A stretch of DNA of 64,000 bases. Origin: Calonectria ilicicola (lineage: Eukaryota > Ascomycota > Sordariomycetes > Hypocreales > Nectriaceae). The DNA lies in assembly GCA_020809705.1 (NCBI GenBank), contig CP085835.1, forward strand, positions 2,542,001-2,606,000, read 5' to 3'. The notes beneath the pieces are model-generated. The model did no database searches. It saw only the letters and a program-made list of their open reading frames with translations, and was not told where the DNA came from. This document shows positions 34,851-46,735 of the stretch, in pieces (positions within the stretch are counted from its first letter, which is position 1; each line of letters opens with the position of its first letter). Position numbers and translations under genes: made by a program.

Positions 34851-37800
34851 TTCCATTTGAATTAAGTTTTTTTTACTACAGCTCTAAGATTTCTTTTAAA
34901 CACCCGTAATATCCTCAAGTTCCCAATAATCTTGTGAGAACTAGAGCATTGTCTCTGAATGCTCCGCGAGGGACAGAGCGTCAGTTGCCAAGCCGATTTT
35001 TGGTTCTAGACCAACCAGTCCACCACTCTGGCAGGGGTAGCGGGGCCCACAAGGCATTCCGAAAATATCTCGTGAATACGGTGTCTAATCTCGTGGTTTG
35101 AATCTCAATTTATTTACTTTTTTCTTCAAATCATCATCGTTGGCCGTGTTTGTCAAAGATATAATAGTTTACTAACTAAACTCTCAATATAATCTCTGAT
35201 CTTGAACTTCACTCATTTCAAGGTCGTCTAATAGGTGGATGTTTGTTCGTTTATTGTTCATAGCATTGAAGGAGATAAGATGTTCCGTCTCCTTGCACAA
35301 TAGCCGAACAATATTCGTTTGCTGGTCATGCAATTTTCGTATTATTATTAGCGGCTTGAACCTTCCTAACTTATTCAAGTGGTATTGATTCACTCCCCCG
35401 TATTTCGGATTCCTCGGACGCCGGCAGCATAGCTTAGTTGCATTGGCACGTTTTGGTTGGATGGCTCGAAATACAGCTCCATGTACCCTGAATAAAGTTC
35501 AGGTTTGAGTATAAACCAAAACTTCCGACAGGAACCTAACATCTAAGGACCGTTCTTTACTCCACAGCGTATTTTTCAGGTATTTGTAGTAGCTGGTATT
35601 CCTGTGGGGCCAAATATTGTTCCTCGTCCCATCCAGGTCGTATTCTCCAAATTCCATAAACTCGGTACTTTATTCAAGACAAATGGAGCGCACGACTAGA
35701 TGTTGAGGATAGATTTCTGGTAAAAATAGCTGATTGATAATAGTAATTGATGTACTAAGATGGCTCCTTTTGGTTTGTGAAGGTAGTTGTTTATCCTTGT
35801 CTGGCCACAGCGAATCGCAACCAGATTTTCGTAAATAACCTAAACTAGCTGAAAGCAGGGATTTGAGCATCAAGAACCTTGTTGTTATTTAATAACCACA
35901 TTTTTCGTATTGTCCGCGCCAAGACAAATGGCACGCATGAACTGTCGGTTTGTTACGGTCTTGATTGGCTAGGACGTTGCATGAAACCAACAGCCTTCCG
36001 CATTGCATCGGGCATCCTCTGCTTTAGTACGATCGGACAATGATCCTCCGCCAATCTAGAATTTTTTATGAAGCCTTCAGAACCCATGAAGACCATTGAA
36101 GCATGTTGGTCGATGAGTGTTGACATTAGTATATCGGGGGGTCAAAATTGACAATGAACGGACGGCCTGATGGAGATGAACGTGGTTTTCTGCAAACTAA
36201 TTTACGAACAATGCGGAGGAAAGAAATGGAACACATTCGTAGGTTCGTTTTGCTGGATGCCTGAGATCCGGCTTGGCGTGGAAGTCGTAAGCATTCGTCA
36301 TTCATGATTGGAGGAGTACGGATGATAAAAAACCGCCACGCGTCCAGGTAAATCTTACGATATTGGAAGAAGCCTACTGTATAGGTAATGAAAGAGCCCT
36401 GATCTAAAACTGCGCCCTATGCGGAGTTACGGCATTTGTGTTCTGCAGGACAGAGGCTCCTTTCCAAGATCCTCTTGGATCTAATGTGTCAATATTTTAA
36501 TCAACTATTTGTGTTGTTTTGCTGAGGTTTCAGCGATAATGCCGGGCTTTATTTAAAAGGCTGAGAGCCTAAAACTGAATTTTGGCATTGGACGGCCGTC
36601 ATGCGATGCTGTCCCAACTCAACAAAGCATGATAAACCGACTTGTCCAGACAAGGCCAAGTGAACGAGATTGTAGACTAGCCGTATCAGGATTCCCGGGA
36701 ATGAGAGTCTTGAACGGGCTATGAGCTTACGAATTAAGGTTTTTTTCCAACCATGGTCTGGTCACCTCTTTCACCGCTGAGAATCGTCGTTGCTGTGGCT
36801 TTAGTGATCATGGTGTCATCTAATCCTCTATAAACCCTACTGATACAGAGATATAGGATTCTGATTTAGATTCAACGATAGATTGACCGTGGGTCGATAT
36901 TTCATGGGCAATCAAGGCTTTGGCGAACAATGGGCAAACAAAGCACAGAAATCTTTTTGTTAAATTGGGATGTCTTTTCAAGATTACGTATGTGGGAGCA
37001 GACAGAATCCGCGAGACCGAGCTAGAGTCAATCTTCCCATAATGGCAACAGCGACGCAGGGGACTTTCTTCTCGGCCTCCGGATCGAATTGGCACCTATC
37101 GAAAACGTTCGGAAAACTATTAGTCCAGCTCTGGATAAGAAGTTCTTTGATGCCACCTTGGGTTTCAGTGTTAGCATAAGTTTTTATGATAATTAATCTT
37201 ACTGGTTTCCTGAAGCAGCGTCTGCATGGAAAATACCCCACTGGGGTTGTCATCTGGCACTTCCATTGTATATATTTGGTACAATAGGCTAAGATGAACT
37301 TTTTAGTATGCCAAGTAATCAACATGGATATTATGTATGTGTTTCACTTGCAATAAAAGATAGCACTGGCACCCGCGCTGCACCCGATTATACCAAGGAC
37401 AAAGCTGCGAACCTCAGCAACTGGCCACCCCAGCTACCGATGCCTCCGGTAACATCCTAGGAGGCTTGCTGCTAGCCACAGTGACTTGAGTGCACAAATT
37501 CTCTGATTATTCTAGACCCTGGAAAGACGCCAATCAACACCATTGATCCTGACACTAAATACTGCTACCATTCCCATGAGCCAATCATCTTAGCGTCAAT
37601 TCCAGAGTTCACAGCCACCAAAAGCTTGGGTCACTTGAAGGGTCACAGAGTTTGACATGGCAATGTGACGCTGCTACTAGTTTCAAAATAGCTTTGAATC
37701 GTCTAGAGTTTCGATGAATGACTACGAATTAAATTTCACTTGTGATTCGGGACATGCCAAGATAAGCTGGAAAATTAAGGGCAAAGGAATTTCGATGCTG

Positions 37801-37895
37801 ATTATCGGAATTAGCCACCCAGCCTCCTCGAATGAAATTGAAAATCGATTCTTAGTGCGCAAGATGGCTAAACTCAATAACATGATCTCGCCAAA

Positions 37896-37902
37896 TATAA
37901 AT
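37896..37902 (+). promoter_or_regulatory. TATA-like element of lectin gene
   Basis: TATAAAT is about 112 bp upstream of the lectin ATG. Confidence 0.4.
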
Positions 37903-38011
37903 GCAGAGCTCAGTGCCGTCCGAAAAGCCGTCATTTTCCCCTCACAACCTCGACTTTCTACAATACTCTCACAAATAAATCATACATAAAAACTTGTTCA
38001 CATCAATCAAA

Positions 38012-38390
38012 ATGGCTTTCTCTCAATCTTCCAGAAACATCCGTCTTGACGGTATCATCCTCAAGGCTGACTGCGCAAGAGCCGATGGCTCCTTTCAGGA
38101 ATCAGAATTGAACCTGGACAGTGTGCTGGGAAACATCAATGGCGAGTTCAAATGGGGTGCTCAGGCTGTGAGCGAGTCAGCCTTTGATCTCCAGCTTAAC
38201 GATACGATACTTGAAGGTCAGCTGGAAGATGAGGGGTCCCGACCCCGCCGAGCTAGTATCAACCTTGACGACTGTATCGCGAACATGGATGGAGTTCTTA
38301 CCCTAGCTGTGAGTCACTATCTGAGGAGAAGTATCCCACTTAGTTTTTTCCGAACTGGTTTCTGACTTGCGTGGCATTATACAGAGATAA
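38012..38390 (+). CDS. Cyanovirin-N homology (CVNH) lectin-like protein
   Basis: The gene encodes about 100 residues. The two tandem CVNH repeats are visible: the first begins at RNIRLDGIILKADC and includes the LDSVLGNINGEF segment; the second includes LNDTILEGQLEDEG and ends with INLDDCIANMDGVL. Length and order match single-domain fungal CVNH proteins, which are small carbohydrate-binding, mostly cytosolic proteins; no signal peptide is present. The preferred model has exons 38012-38308 and 38385-38390, with a 76-bp intron (GTGAGT..CTGAC..ACAG) so that the last exon encodes one Arg and the stop. Without splicing the frame runs 18 residues further to 38365 with sequence unlike the family. 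Confidence 0.85.
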
Positions 38391-39008
38391 TAGGGAAACG
38401 CCATTCATCATGAAGCTAAAGGCAATGGGGTTAACAACACGAGTACAATATTTCAATAAAATATGAGAATATATAGTATTCAATATAAGACTCTACAATA
38501 CGTGCTGAAATGTTTCGCGTGCCTTCTCTTTAGGGAGTAGTTTGGCTTAAGGAAAAACATTGACGCAAGTTACGGACATCCTCTCCGGTGACACTAGCGT
38601 GAGGATTTGTTTTTTCGTGCAGGAACATGGCCAATTTATGAGACAGAAGCAGAATCACCATCAAAGCTTAATTATGTGGAATTGTAAAGCTGCGCGAAAA
38701 GAAAAAAAAGCGTAGTTCACTCAGCAACGGAATGCAGCCAATATTCACAGCGCCCGAGATTTTCGAGTCATAAAACGCATTTCGTCTTTTTTTTTTTTTT
38801 TGGAAGAAAGAAAAGGCATGTTCAAGTGAATTGAGACGACCCAAAGAGACATGCGCTTCTCAATCAGTATTGCCCGCATGAATTGTAGATAAGTCGTTCC
38901 ATTTCCCTCGATTTTATTCATCTCACTTGGTGATGCTCTATACTGTCAATTCACCTGCTATTGAAAAGTGTAGAAATGAGGCGTTCACCCAAGCAAAACA
39001 ACTCACCT
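38391..39008. other. Intergenic between lectin and tRNA-Val
   Basis: It contains a 15-base poly-T tract near 38787-38801 and no recognised gene. Confidence 0.55.
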
Positions 39009-39082
39009 GGTTCTGTGGTCTAGTTGGTTATGGCATCTCGTTAACACCGAGAAGGTCCCCGGTTCAATCCCGGGCGGAATCA
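39009..39082 (+). tRNA. tRNA-Val (AAC anticodon)
   Basis: A 74-nt cloverleaf without intron. The acceptor stem GGTTCTG pairs with CGGAATC (two G-T wobbles). The anticodon stem TCTCG/CGAGA closes a loop TTAACAC with anticodon AAC. The T arm is CCCGG-TTCAATC-CCGGG. The D arm and the B box are normal. A T5 Pol III terminator follows at 39085-39089. Confidence 0.93.
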
Positions 39083-39991
39083 CATTTTTGCCTCATCGAC
39101 TTTTTTAGTGAGCGTTGCTCTACTTTTTTTTTTCTTCTAAGATTTTTTTTTTTTTTTTAGAAGTCCAGTACTAGCTCGACCATCTTCTTGATGCACGCAT
39201 CTAGCCACTCCGTGACTGCTTGGAGAACCTGTTATTGAAACTCGTAAATGGTTCAAGTTTGGTCTTTTTTTTAATGAGGTGTATGTGGTATCGTATCCTA
39301 ATGCCACCTACTATCTTGCCGTAATATGGAGAAGAATACGCGTCGAAAATCTAGTGGTCTGTGGTGCGTTTTCTTATCTACAGCTTCTGACGGCTCCAGG
39401 AATTTTTTTGTCACCTCTCACCGATATCAAGTCTCGGTGAGATGTAGTCTGGTCACACTCATTCTCACTTATGCATTTTTTACCGCTGTTTGGTGTCTCA
39501 CTCATCCATATTAATCAGAGGCCCAATAGAAAAGGCTACACCACCAGGATTTCGTAGGGGGTCTTTTGCAATGGTGCATAATATTGTGAATACCTTTTAA
39601 CTTTTTCTGACCGCTCCCCCACTGGTCTCAGTCTAGAACGTTTTTCGAAAACGTGCGTGTGTCATTGGAAATGGCTCGGTCTGGACTCAGCTGGCCGGTG
39701 GGCCACCATCACGGATGAAGCGTAGCGCTCTCTAGGACGAGCAGATTACCTCGATGCGGATAGCCTCCGTGTGCTGGACCCCTTATCACGATCACCACGT
39801 GCCACTTCGTGTTAGCCAGGAGAAATCTTTTATCCACAGTTCGGGGTTCACCTGCCAGCTCAGAGAGCCCCGTTTTTGTCTCGGTGAAATTCTCAAAAGT
39901 CTGTCACTTCTTAATTCTCCAGATCTAGATCTAATCCCTGTTCAATCCTTTCCTTTCAACAAGCAGGCTTCGAAATTTCTTTCATATTGGG
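39083..39991. other. Intergenic between tRNA-Val and SET gene
   Basis: It contains further T-rich tracts at 39123-39160 and the promoter of the SET gene. No other gene is supported. Confidence 0.5.
39085..39089 (+). terminator. Pol III terminator of tRNA-Val
   Basis: A run of five T begins three bases after the discriminator base. Confidence 0.7.
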
Positions 39992-41115
39992 ATGATGGCT
40001 TCTCAACATTTCGCCAACGGAAGAAGGTCGGGTCGTAACTCGGCAGAAATTTCAACTAGGAGAAATCCACAGGATGACGACGCTTACTTCCACCCTTTTC
40101 TCGTCGAAAGCTATGATCCGGGTAAAGGTAGGCAACTACAGTTGGTGGCTGCAGTGCCCGCTGGTACAGTTCTCATAAGAGATGTCCCCTATGCCATGGT
40201 ACCTACACCGGAAACGAAATGCACAGATCCGTTGGTGTGTAGCAATCTCATGTGTCGCCAACGAGTCCCTCAAACTCAAGGCGCCCGATGTCCACACAAT
40301 TGCGCGCCGGAGGTTATTTGGTGCTCTGAAAATTGCAAACTTACAGACCACATACGCCACGACTTTGAGTGTCAATGGCTGAGGCAGTCAGCCGAAACCA
40401 TTCGCAAAGTAGAGGGTGAAAGTGATTTTGCTATGCTGTGGCTCATAGTTCGGTTACTTGCCGAACGACACATTGAGGCCTGCTGCGATGATGTTGGCCA
40501 AAGTGAGCAGTATCCATGGGAAGGCACATTTAAGCGAGGCTGGGCATCTGTCGACGCCCTGCGCGGGAAACAAGAGGCGTGGCCGGCAGATAAACTCCAG
40601 CAATTCACGAAGTTGGTGCAGACATATCTTTGCAACAACGTAACGCTTGCCAACATACCAACTGCTCAAGAAATTGTAGACCTCATCTGCCAAGAAGAAA
40701 TGAATAGCTTTTGGCTGTGTCCGGTAGACATGACAATGTACCCACCTCCAAGCCCCTTGCCAGAACCGGGGTTGGCCTACGGTATGGCTGTGTATCCGAG
40801 GGCTGCCATGGTCAATCACTCATGTCTTCCAAACGTAAGTCATTCAATTATGAACAAGCTGCCTAGAAAACCCTGCCAGTGCAAACTTTACTAATGTTTA
40901 TTCACCATTAGATCACACACGCCCCTGACAGCCAAGGGCGGATGGTTTATACAGCATATCGCGATATTGCGGCCGGAGAGGAATGCCTCATCAGCTATAT
41001 TAATTTGGCTACACATGTGGAACTTTGGGATAGGCAGATGACGCTTCAGGATGCGTTTCAGTTTGAATGTCTTTGCCAGCGATGCGCTGAAGAGCAAGCT
41101 AGCTTAATATCTTAG
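39992..41115 (+). CDS. MYND zinc finger-SET domain protein
   Basis: Two exons, 39992-40834 and 40912-41115, encode 348 residues; the 77-bp intron has GTAAGT..ACTAATG..TTAG. The N-terminal SET half begins near residue 30. A Cys/His-rich MYND-like finger lies at about residues 75-122 (CSNLMC, WCSENC, HIRHDFEC). The SET core motif NHSCLPN is split by the intron just after its Asn, followed by GEECLISY and a Cys-rich post-SET segment (FECLCQRC). This is the SMYD-like layout of protein lysine methyltransferases using S-adenosylmethionine. The protein is slightly short for SMYD proteins and lacks the C-terminal helical domain. The substrate is unknown. Confidence 0.9.
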
Positions 41116-41311
41116 CTGTGCTTTCTTAAACGATTCATAGAATGGCATGGCGCGATAGGAGTCTGATTACCGTTTGCGATTGGTCGTTTGTACATGCTTT
41201 TTTTTTTAGAAGACTTTAGAGATTAGACCTAGAAACTCATAGACATGCTCTCATTCTTTGCACGATTTCAAATATCTCCCTTGTATCATAAGTCATCTCC
41301 CATAACAGCAT

Positions 41312-43719
41312 TTAGCACAGCATCGGCCAGCAATGCATATCTCTACATATATCTACCCATGTCAAAGCAGCTGCAGTCAGCGTGTGTCCTTCATAGCCAG
41401 GGCCGCGATTCGCGCTCTCATCACGCCGCCTCCAAACTTCGGTTAATATTTCTCCACAAACGCGATAGCTCATGAATCCAGATTTTAGAAAGGCCTTGTC
41501 AAGCCATGAAATAATTTGTTGTCTGTGTTCGCTCGCGGTGGCCTCGGCGCCGGCGATGAAGGCCGGCCATGCAGTACCTGGCCCTGGAAGTCCATACTGT
41601 TCTAGAGCCGCATTGAAGGCGTAAAGAGAGTCAATGACGGTGGTGACCGTCGTCTGCAAGATCCAGGGATTAATATTACGAATACGTCGATAAAAGAATA
41701 TCACCAAGGCTGAACTGAGAGCCTGCAGCATGTGAAAGTGAGGCGTCATCTCCCGCGGGCCACTCCCCGTGTCGCTTCCTGAGTCGCTACCACCACTCAC
41801 GGAGTGGGAACTGGAATGCGTGCGGGATGCGAATGAGCATATGGCGTCCTCTAATCTAGCAGCTCTTAGTTGCATAGATGAAGATAGATCGCCATCTGTA
41901 TAATCTTTCCCTGCGGCAAGACGGTCCATGACATTGGCGAGACGAGTTGTCTGTGATACTAAACTCAGCCACGTCTCAGGCACGCCATATATACGCATGA
42001 ACATGCTATCCTGGCCCTGCCGCGGATCAGCCAGGTGAATATCTCGAACACTGCAACCCGGATCTTTCTGGCTGTTATGGTTCATGTCCCAATCAGACTG
42101 ATGCGGGTCAAGTCGAAGAAAATTATCGAGGCTAACTTCACCTCCATTGCCACGCGCGCGCCCACTCTGCGCCTGTCTTTCTCTCAATGCCTCTTCTTCA
42201 GCGGTTGGCCGTGAGCTGTCAAAATTTGGGTCTTCTTCTGTCGGGGTATCTTGATGGAGGACATGTGTACTCTCTGAGACGATGCGCATCCAAGCATAAA
42301 TGTGATGTAGCAATCGAGCTCGTCGAGAAACTACCTGTTTGAGCAGCCCTCTCCGTCGGATGAGCCTTTCCTGCTCGGTTAGATATCGACGCGCGTCTCG
42401 TTGGTTTCCAGATAGGAACTACACAATGGTTGTTAGCAAGAACGGCGTCGGGCAGGCGGAGGAATAAAGACATACAGCCGTGGCTAGCACTGCATGGAGA
42501 GCCATAAGTTGCTCTTTGTACTTGGCCTTCTCTGGCGATCTTGTCTCTCTCTCAAGACTAATCTTAAGATGCTGCTTTGCTGCTCTATAAGTTCGACTTG
42601 AAAGGGCGTCCCAGTGATCTCTTGGTGTCGCTGATCCCTCAAATGTGCCAGAGCAGACCGACAGGTGGAATGCAGACACGGCAATCAAAGCAAAAAAGTT
42701 GGACAATGTGGCATGTTTAATCGAACTTCTATCTGTTTTAAGCACTGTCAATTGACTCATGGTCATCATTGCAGACTGAAGATTTAGTATTTTCCAAGGT
42801 GATTTGGCCAGGACGGGCAACGACCCCATCTGGCTGATGACATGATCGTTGAAGTGGCTTAATAGAAGCGGGGCATCTACCAAAAGATCCACCTCAGGCC
42901 AGAGAGTGTCTTCAGAGTTTGAACTCTCATGGGGGAACAGTTGATGTAATGTGTCATGGTTGTGGGCGTGTGGGTCGCGTGAGTTCTCAACCTGGCGCCT
43001 CCATGCATCAGCCGCGATGGTTGCGCTTTGCTGGGGGCCATTGACCAGTTTGAGAATCGGATCGTCGGCCCACAAGCCTGGGTCCCACGTGAAGAGATCT
43101 GCCCATTGGAGCGAGTCTAGAAAGTAGATGGGAGACGGCGCGTTGCTGACTCCGGGCACTGGTGCTTCGTGATGACTCTCGGATCCCATTGCGTCGTTAT
43201 TTGTAATTGTTTCAGAACCGCAAAAGTGAGTCGAAGCCGATACGGGTGTTGCAACGCTGTGCTTGAATACGGAAAAGGGTCCGACGGCAAAGCTGTCTGA
43301 ATTTTGGTCGTGAAACGTTTTGGAGCGGTCCTCAACCTCAAGCAGGGCCGCACCAACTGTTGAGGGGACATCGGCCACCATAGCCGTGCACATTGAGATT
43401 CGGTTCTTATCTATGTCTATCAGCCGGGTTTCTTGGCTAATCTGCTGAGTAATTGATCTTGCATATGCTTACCAGTATACAACTGTCGCCTCGAGTGCTG
43501 CTCTGGCCCATCATCTGTTGTATGAGACAGCTTCTCGTCGGTCTCCAGCCCCGTCGAGACTATCCATCGAAACGACGGCGAGTAGGCCTCGCAAACCAAC
43601 CCCGAGAGCTGGCATCGATTGCAAATTGGCACAGTCTGGTCGCACTTCAGGTGGCGTTTGCGACAGGTGTTGCACCCGCCTATGGACCGATTGGGTTCCG
43701 ACCCGCGGCTTTGGTCCAT
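41312..43719 (-). CDS. Zn2Cys6 transcription factor, Fungal_trans_2 type
   Basis: Exons 43719-43473, 43416-42476 and 42418-41312 encode about 764 residues. The binuclear zinc cluster near residues 15-43 has the exact spacing C-x2-C-x6-C-x5-C-x2-C-x6-C with a basic loop (RKRHLKC). The rest is a long, helix-rich region like the ARG81/ArcA group of fungal regulators, with a low-complexity SGGSDSGSDTGSG linker. The first acceptor is uncertain by six bases (43411 or 43417); the second intron is 57 bp with GCTAACA. It lies 3' of a 2-oxoglutarate oxygenase on the same strand and may regulate it; that link is inference from position only. Confidence 0.88.
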
Positions 43720-44347
43720 GATGCAAACCGCAAACGGCCTGTGGCCAGTGTAGCCAATCGCAATTGGGCGATCTCCTCTGACAGATGAACTGTGGAGGGA
43801 ACAAAGACGTTGTGCCTTCCAACCCGGGGGACTGGATCCTTGTTTTAATCACAATTGGCAGGTAAGAATGGGTACTGTCGGTGTCAGCGGCCTGATTCAT
43901 CTCCACAGCTTCACATGAACAGACCATGTGGGGATTTTCCACGTTGGCGTTAGCGCACTCAGCTGAACAAGAAGGTTTCCGCGGCCTTCCTGTTTCGGAG
44001 CCCAAGTTCGCCTCAGCCTCAGGTCAATAGAGCATGCAGGTTAGAGTTAAGTCGGACACACCGGGATGGCGATATGTCCTAACGTCGGTTGGCATTACAG
44101 TATGGTGGCACACTGCATGCACTTGCATGCAAGTTGCTTCCAGGCCACGCCCAAGGCCTCCACAATCAAGTCACGAGTTGCCCAATGACTTGTTCTAGAA
44201 TGGCACACAGTTGGATAGAGAGTAATTGAATAAAAAACAGTACTTCATTTCATTGGGGCACGCTTATCATACATCAGAGGCCCAAAACATCGGGAGCACT
44301 CAGTCGCTCATTTTTACTCCCAACCTCTCAAATTTCATCCAATCCTT
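43720..44347. other. Promoter of Zn2Cys6 gene and 3' flank of oxygenase
   Basis: It contains an inverted/direct repeat of TTGCATGCA-type words near 44113-44135. An open frame at 43511-44005 overlaps the regulator's first exon in another frame and looks like a shadow. Confidence 0.45.
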
Positions 44348-45445
44348 CTAATACAACTTGGCAATTCTGAGGTTGTTCCAGTCCCATGCAGTGACGTCAT
44401 CGTATCGGCAAGGAGTCTGGGGTGTGATAAACTCCTTTAGGGGGAGTAGGGAGGCATTTCGGTTGGGCTTGGCAAAGTAAGCAATGGAGTAACGCTCAGG
44501 GATAACGTCATCGCCATCAGCCTTGATGGAGGGAGGGTATGTGACACGGTGGCAAGCAGCCTTGAAGGTGTCGTTGGTCAAGCGCTGGAGGGAGTCGCCA
44601 ATGTTGAGAATGATGTCGGTGGGCTTCTCCGACTCAATGTTCCTGAAGGTGCCGAGCTCCTCCTGGTCCTCGACCTGGAGACCACCAACTGAGTCCTGGA
44701 AGAGCATAGTGATGGTGCCAAAGTCGGTGTGCTCGGCAATTCGGGTGGCAGTACCGTCGCGTAGCTCAGAGGAAGGGATGGAGGGGTAGTGGAGAATGCG
44801 GAACTCGTTCTCGGCCTTGTTGTGAAGCGATCGGAGATGCTCCTCCGAGACGCCAAGGGCAATGGCAAGAGCAGAAAGAATGTGCATCTCGGTCTCGAAG
44901 GCCTTCTCATAGAAGTTCTCCATGAACTTGCGCCAGCCAGGGAGAGTCTCCTCTGGCACCCAGAGGTTGTCGACAAGGGTGTCGTTAGCACCGCCCATAT
45001 CAAAGGTTTCCTTGAAGCCCCATGTTAGCTTAAGAATCGTTGGCTGTCCCCGTGGGGGTGCTTACCTTGATATCGCGGGTCTTGCCGGGGCCAACTCCCT
45101 TCTCGTAGCCACTAATGTTGGCGACATTCTCCTGACCAACATAGCTATAACCACGGTTGGGGTTGGCCTTGGGAGGGTGCTTGGCCTTCATCTTGTCATC
45201 GTAGGACAGGTTGAAGAACTTGCGAGTCTGCCGAATTGCTGTTAGTCGTCGTCTACTTGGATTTCCTTCAATTGATGTCTTACATAGTCGAAGAGCTGAA
45301 GAATATCCTTCTCGGGAATTCCATGGTTCTGAAGCTTCACGCCTCCCTTCTTCTTGAGCCCAGATAGAAGCTTTGTGCAAAACTCCTGCTTCTGCTCTGG
45401 TGTTCCGAAGAACATAGACATGTCGATGACCTCGCCCTTAGACAT
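44348..45445 (-). CDS. 2-oxoglutarate/Fe(II) dioxygenase, IPNS-like
   Basis: Three exons, 45445-45284, 45227-45066 and 45010-44348, encode 328 residues, normal for isopenicillin N synthase-like dioxygenases; introns of 56 and 55 bp have clear CTAAC branch sites. The N-terminal DIOX_N region includes GVKLQNHGIPE. The iron ligands are the HTD of HTDFGTITML (about residues 198-200) and the His of ACHRVTYPP (about 262). The 2-oxoglutarate-binding Arg-x-Ser is ERYSIAYF (about 280). It is soluble, with no signal peptide. It should couple oxidation of an unknown small molecule to decarboxylation of 2-oxoglutarate. A TATATAAG element sits about 130 bp upstream. Confidence 0.93.
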
Positions 45446-45572
45446 GGTTGTGGATGTGGAAGAAGTTGTTGTTTTGGTGGAAAAGTGTTGAGAAGAAGAA
45501 GAAGTGATGAGATGATTGTAGATGCTATTGATGATGATGGAGATTTTCTAACTTGAAGGTTCTAATCTAGAT

Positions 45573-45580
45573 CTTATATA
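45573..45580 (-). promoter_or_regulatory. TATA-like element of dioxygenase gene
   Basis: TATATAAG on the minus strand, about 130 bp upstream of the ATG; an AGAAGA-rich leader lies between them. Confidence 0.4.
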
Positions 45581-46636
45581 CAACGTGAAGCCATGCCCAA
45601 CTTCTCTCTTTCGACGATACCTTCTTGACACTTTCGGCCATACCTGACATTTTCGGTCCTGACTGTAGGGAGCAATTGACAACCATGTTGACGATGCCGT
45701 TGAGCAATGCCAAACAAGCTAAGCCGCACTATGCCGGTGAAGCAATAATGCAATCGAGGCACAGGGGCGTGAAAAGCCAAAGTTTGGCGACGACCTAAAT
45801 AAGATGTCGAACCCGAGGCTAGCTCTGTAATCTCGATAACCATCGCCGGTTATCGCCGCTTGGGAGACATTTGTGGGGCACCCCAGAGATAACGATCTTG
45901 CATGGAAATCGATGCGGGGGCTAAATGGGATGGTGAGCAACAAAATAGGGAAGTGAACGCGAGCTAGAGTTGAGTGAGCTAGTCCCGCATACCAAAAAAG
46001 TCATAAGGGAGCTTGGCCTGTCAATGAAACTGTGGCTGGTAAGCCGCTCAATCCCATAAACGTGGGGATAGCATGGGCTTGACTGCTGAGTTACATCTCT
46101 TGGCAAGATAAGTTTGCATTTCTGTAATCTCAACTGTAGGACCATCAATAGGCAATCTATCCAATTGAAGCCGTGCTGACACGAGAGGTTCAGGCGAAGC
46201 TCTCCACAAATTTCGGCTCTGGGGAAGAAGCCATCCGGTACTCTCGGGGTTTGTTCTCATATCGCTCTCTGTCACAGAGTTGTCAGATGTCATGGTAATG
46301 TAGAGTGGTGGCATGAGTTTTAAGTGACATTGGTAGAACGTCATCACGAGACACTGCTGGTACAAGAGAAAAAGGTACCATAAATTAAAAAGAAAAACGA
46401 GAATGGAGTATATTTTTTCTTCTTTTCCTTGATTATTTGTGCATAGCTATTGGCTAAGTATCTCTTGCAAATTGTACCCAAGACAATTGGTTGAAGGTGC
46501 GTAGGGTAGCGAAACACTGAGCGAATGAATGGGCTTAGTCAGCAGACATGCTCGGAGTAGATAATCCTTCTGATCCTGGTCAAATTACTGCATTCCTATT
46601 ACGAAAGCAAAAATACGATTGAATGAAAAGAAGGGC

Positions 46637-46641
46637 AAAAA
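46637..46641 (-). terminator. Pol III terminator of tRNA-Pro
   Basis: A run of five T on the minus strand starts four bases after the tRNA 3' end. Confidence 0.7.
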
Positions 46642-46644
46642 GAA

Positions 46645-46735
46645 GGGTCTGGCCGGGGATTGAACCCGGGACCTCTCGCAAGCTGTGCTGTAGGGTTTTC
46701 CCTAAGCGAGAATCATACCACTAGACCACCAGACC
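46645..46735 (-). tRNA. tRNA-Pro (AGG) with 19-nt intron
   Basis: The acceptor stem GGTCTGG pairs perfectly with CCAGACC. The anticodon stem CTCGC/GCGAG encloses TTAGGG and a final T, with anticodon AGG. A 19-nt intron at 46681-46699 is inserted between positions 37 and 38, the standard nuclear site. The T arm is CCGGG-TTCAATC-CCCGG. The mature length is 72 nt including the discriminator. Confidence 0.93.

Larger units (their letters stand above)
34727..38011. other. Gene-poor stretch before lectin gene
   Basis: This 3.3-kb stretch has the promoter of the 8-Cys protein on the left and that of the lectin on the right. Between them only short frames are found (at most about 113 codons), with no recognised product, tRNA or repeat structure. 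Confidence 0.45.
45446..46644. other. Intergenic, dioxygenase upstream region
   Basis: It holds the promoter and leader of the dioxygenase and no other supported gene; short open frames on the minus strand (for example 46048-46365) have no recognisable product. Confidence 0.5.

Noticed and set aside
39123..39160. Long T tracts downstream of tRNA-Val as a possible second RNA gene end
   Set aside because: The T5 run directly after the tRNA already serves as terminator, and no further RNA structure precedes these tracts.
43511..44005. 164-codon minus-strand frame overlapping the first exon of the Zn2Cys6 regulator
   Set aside because: It reads the zinc-cluster exon in the wrong frame and has no recognisable protein.
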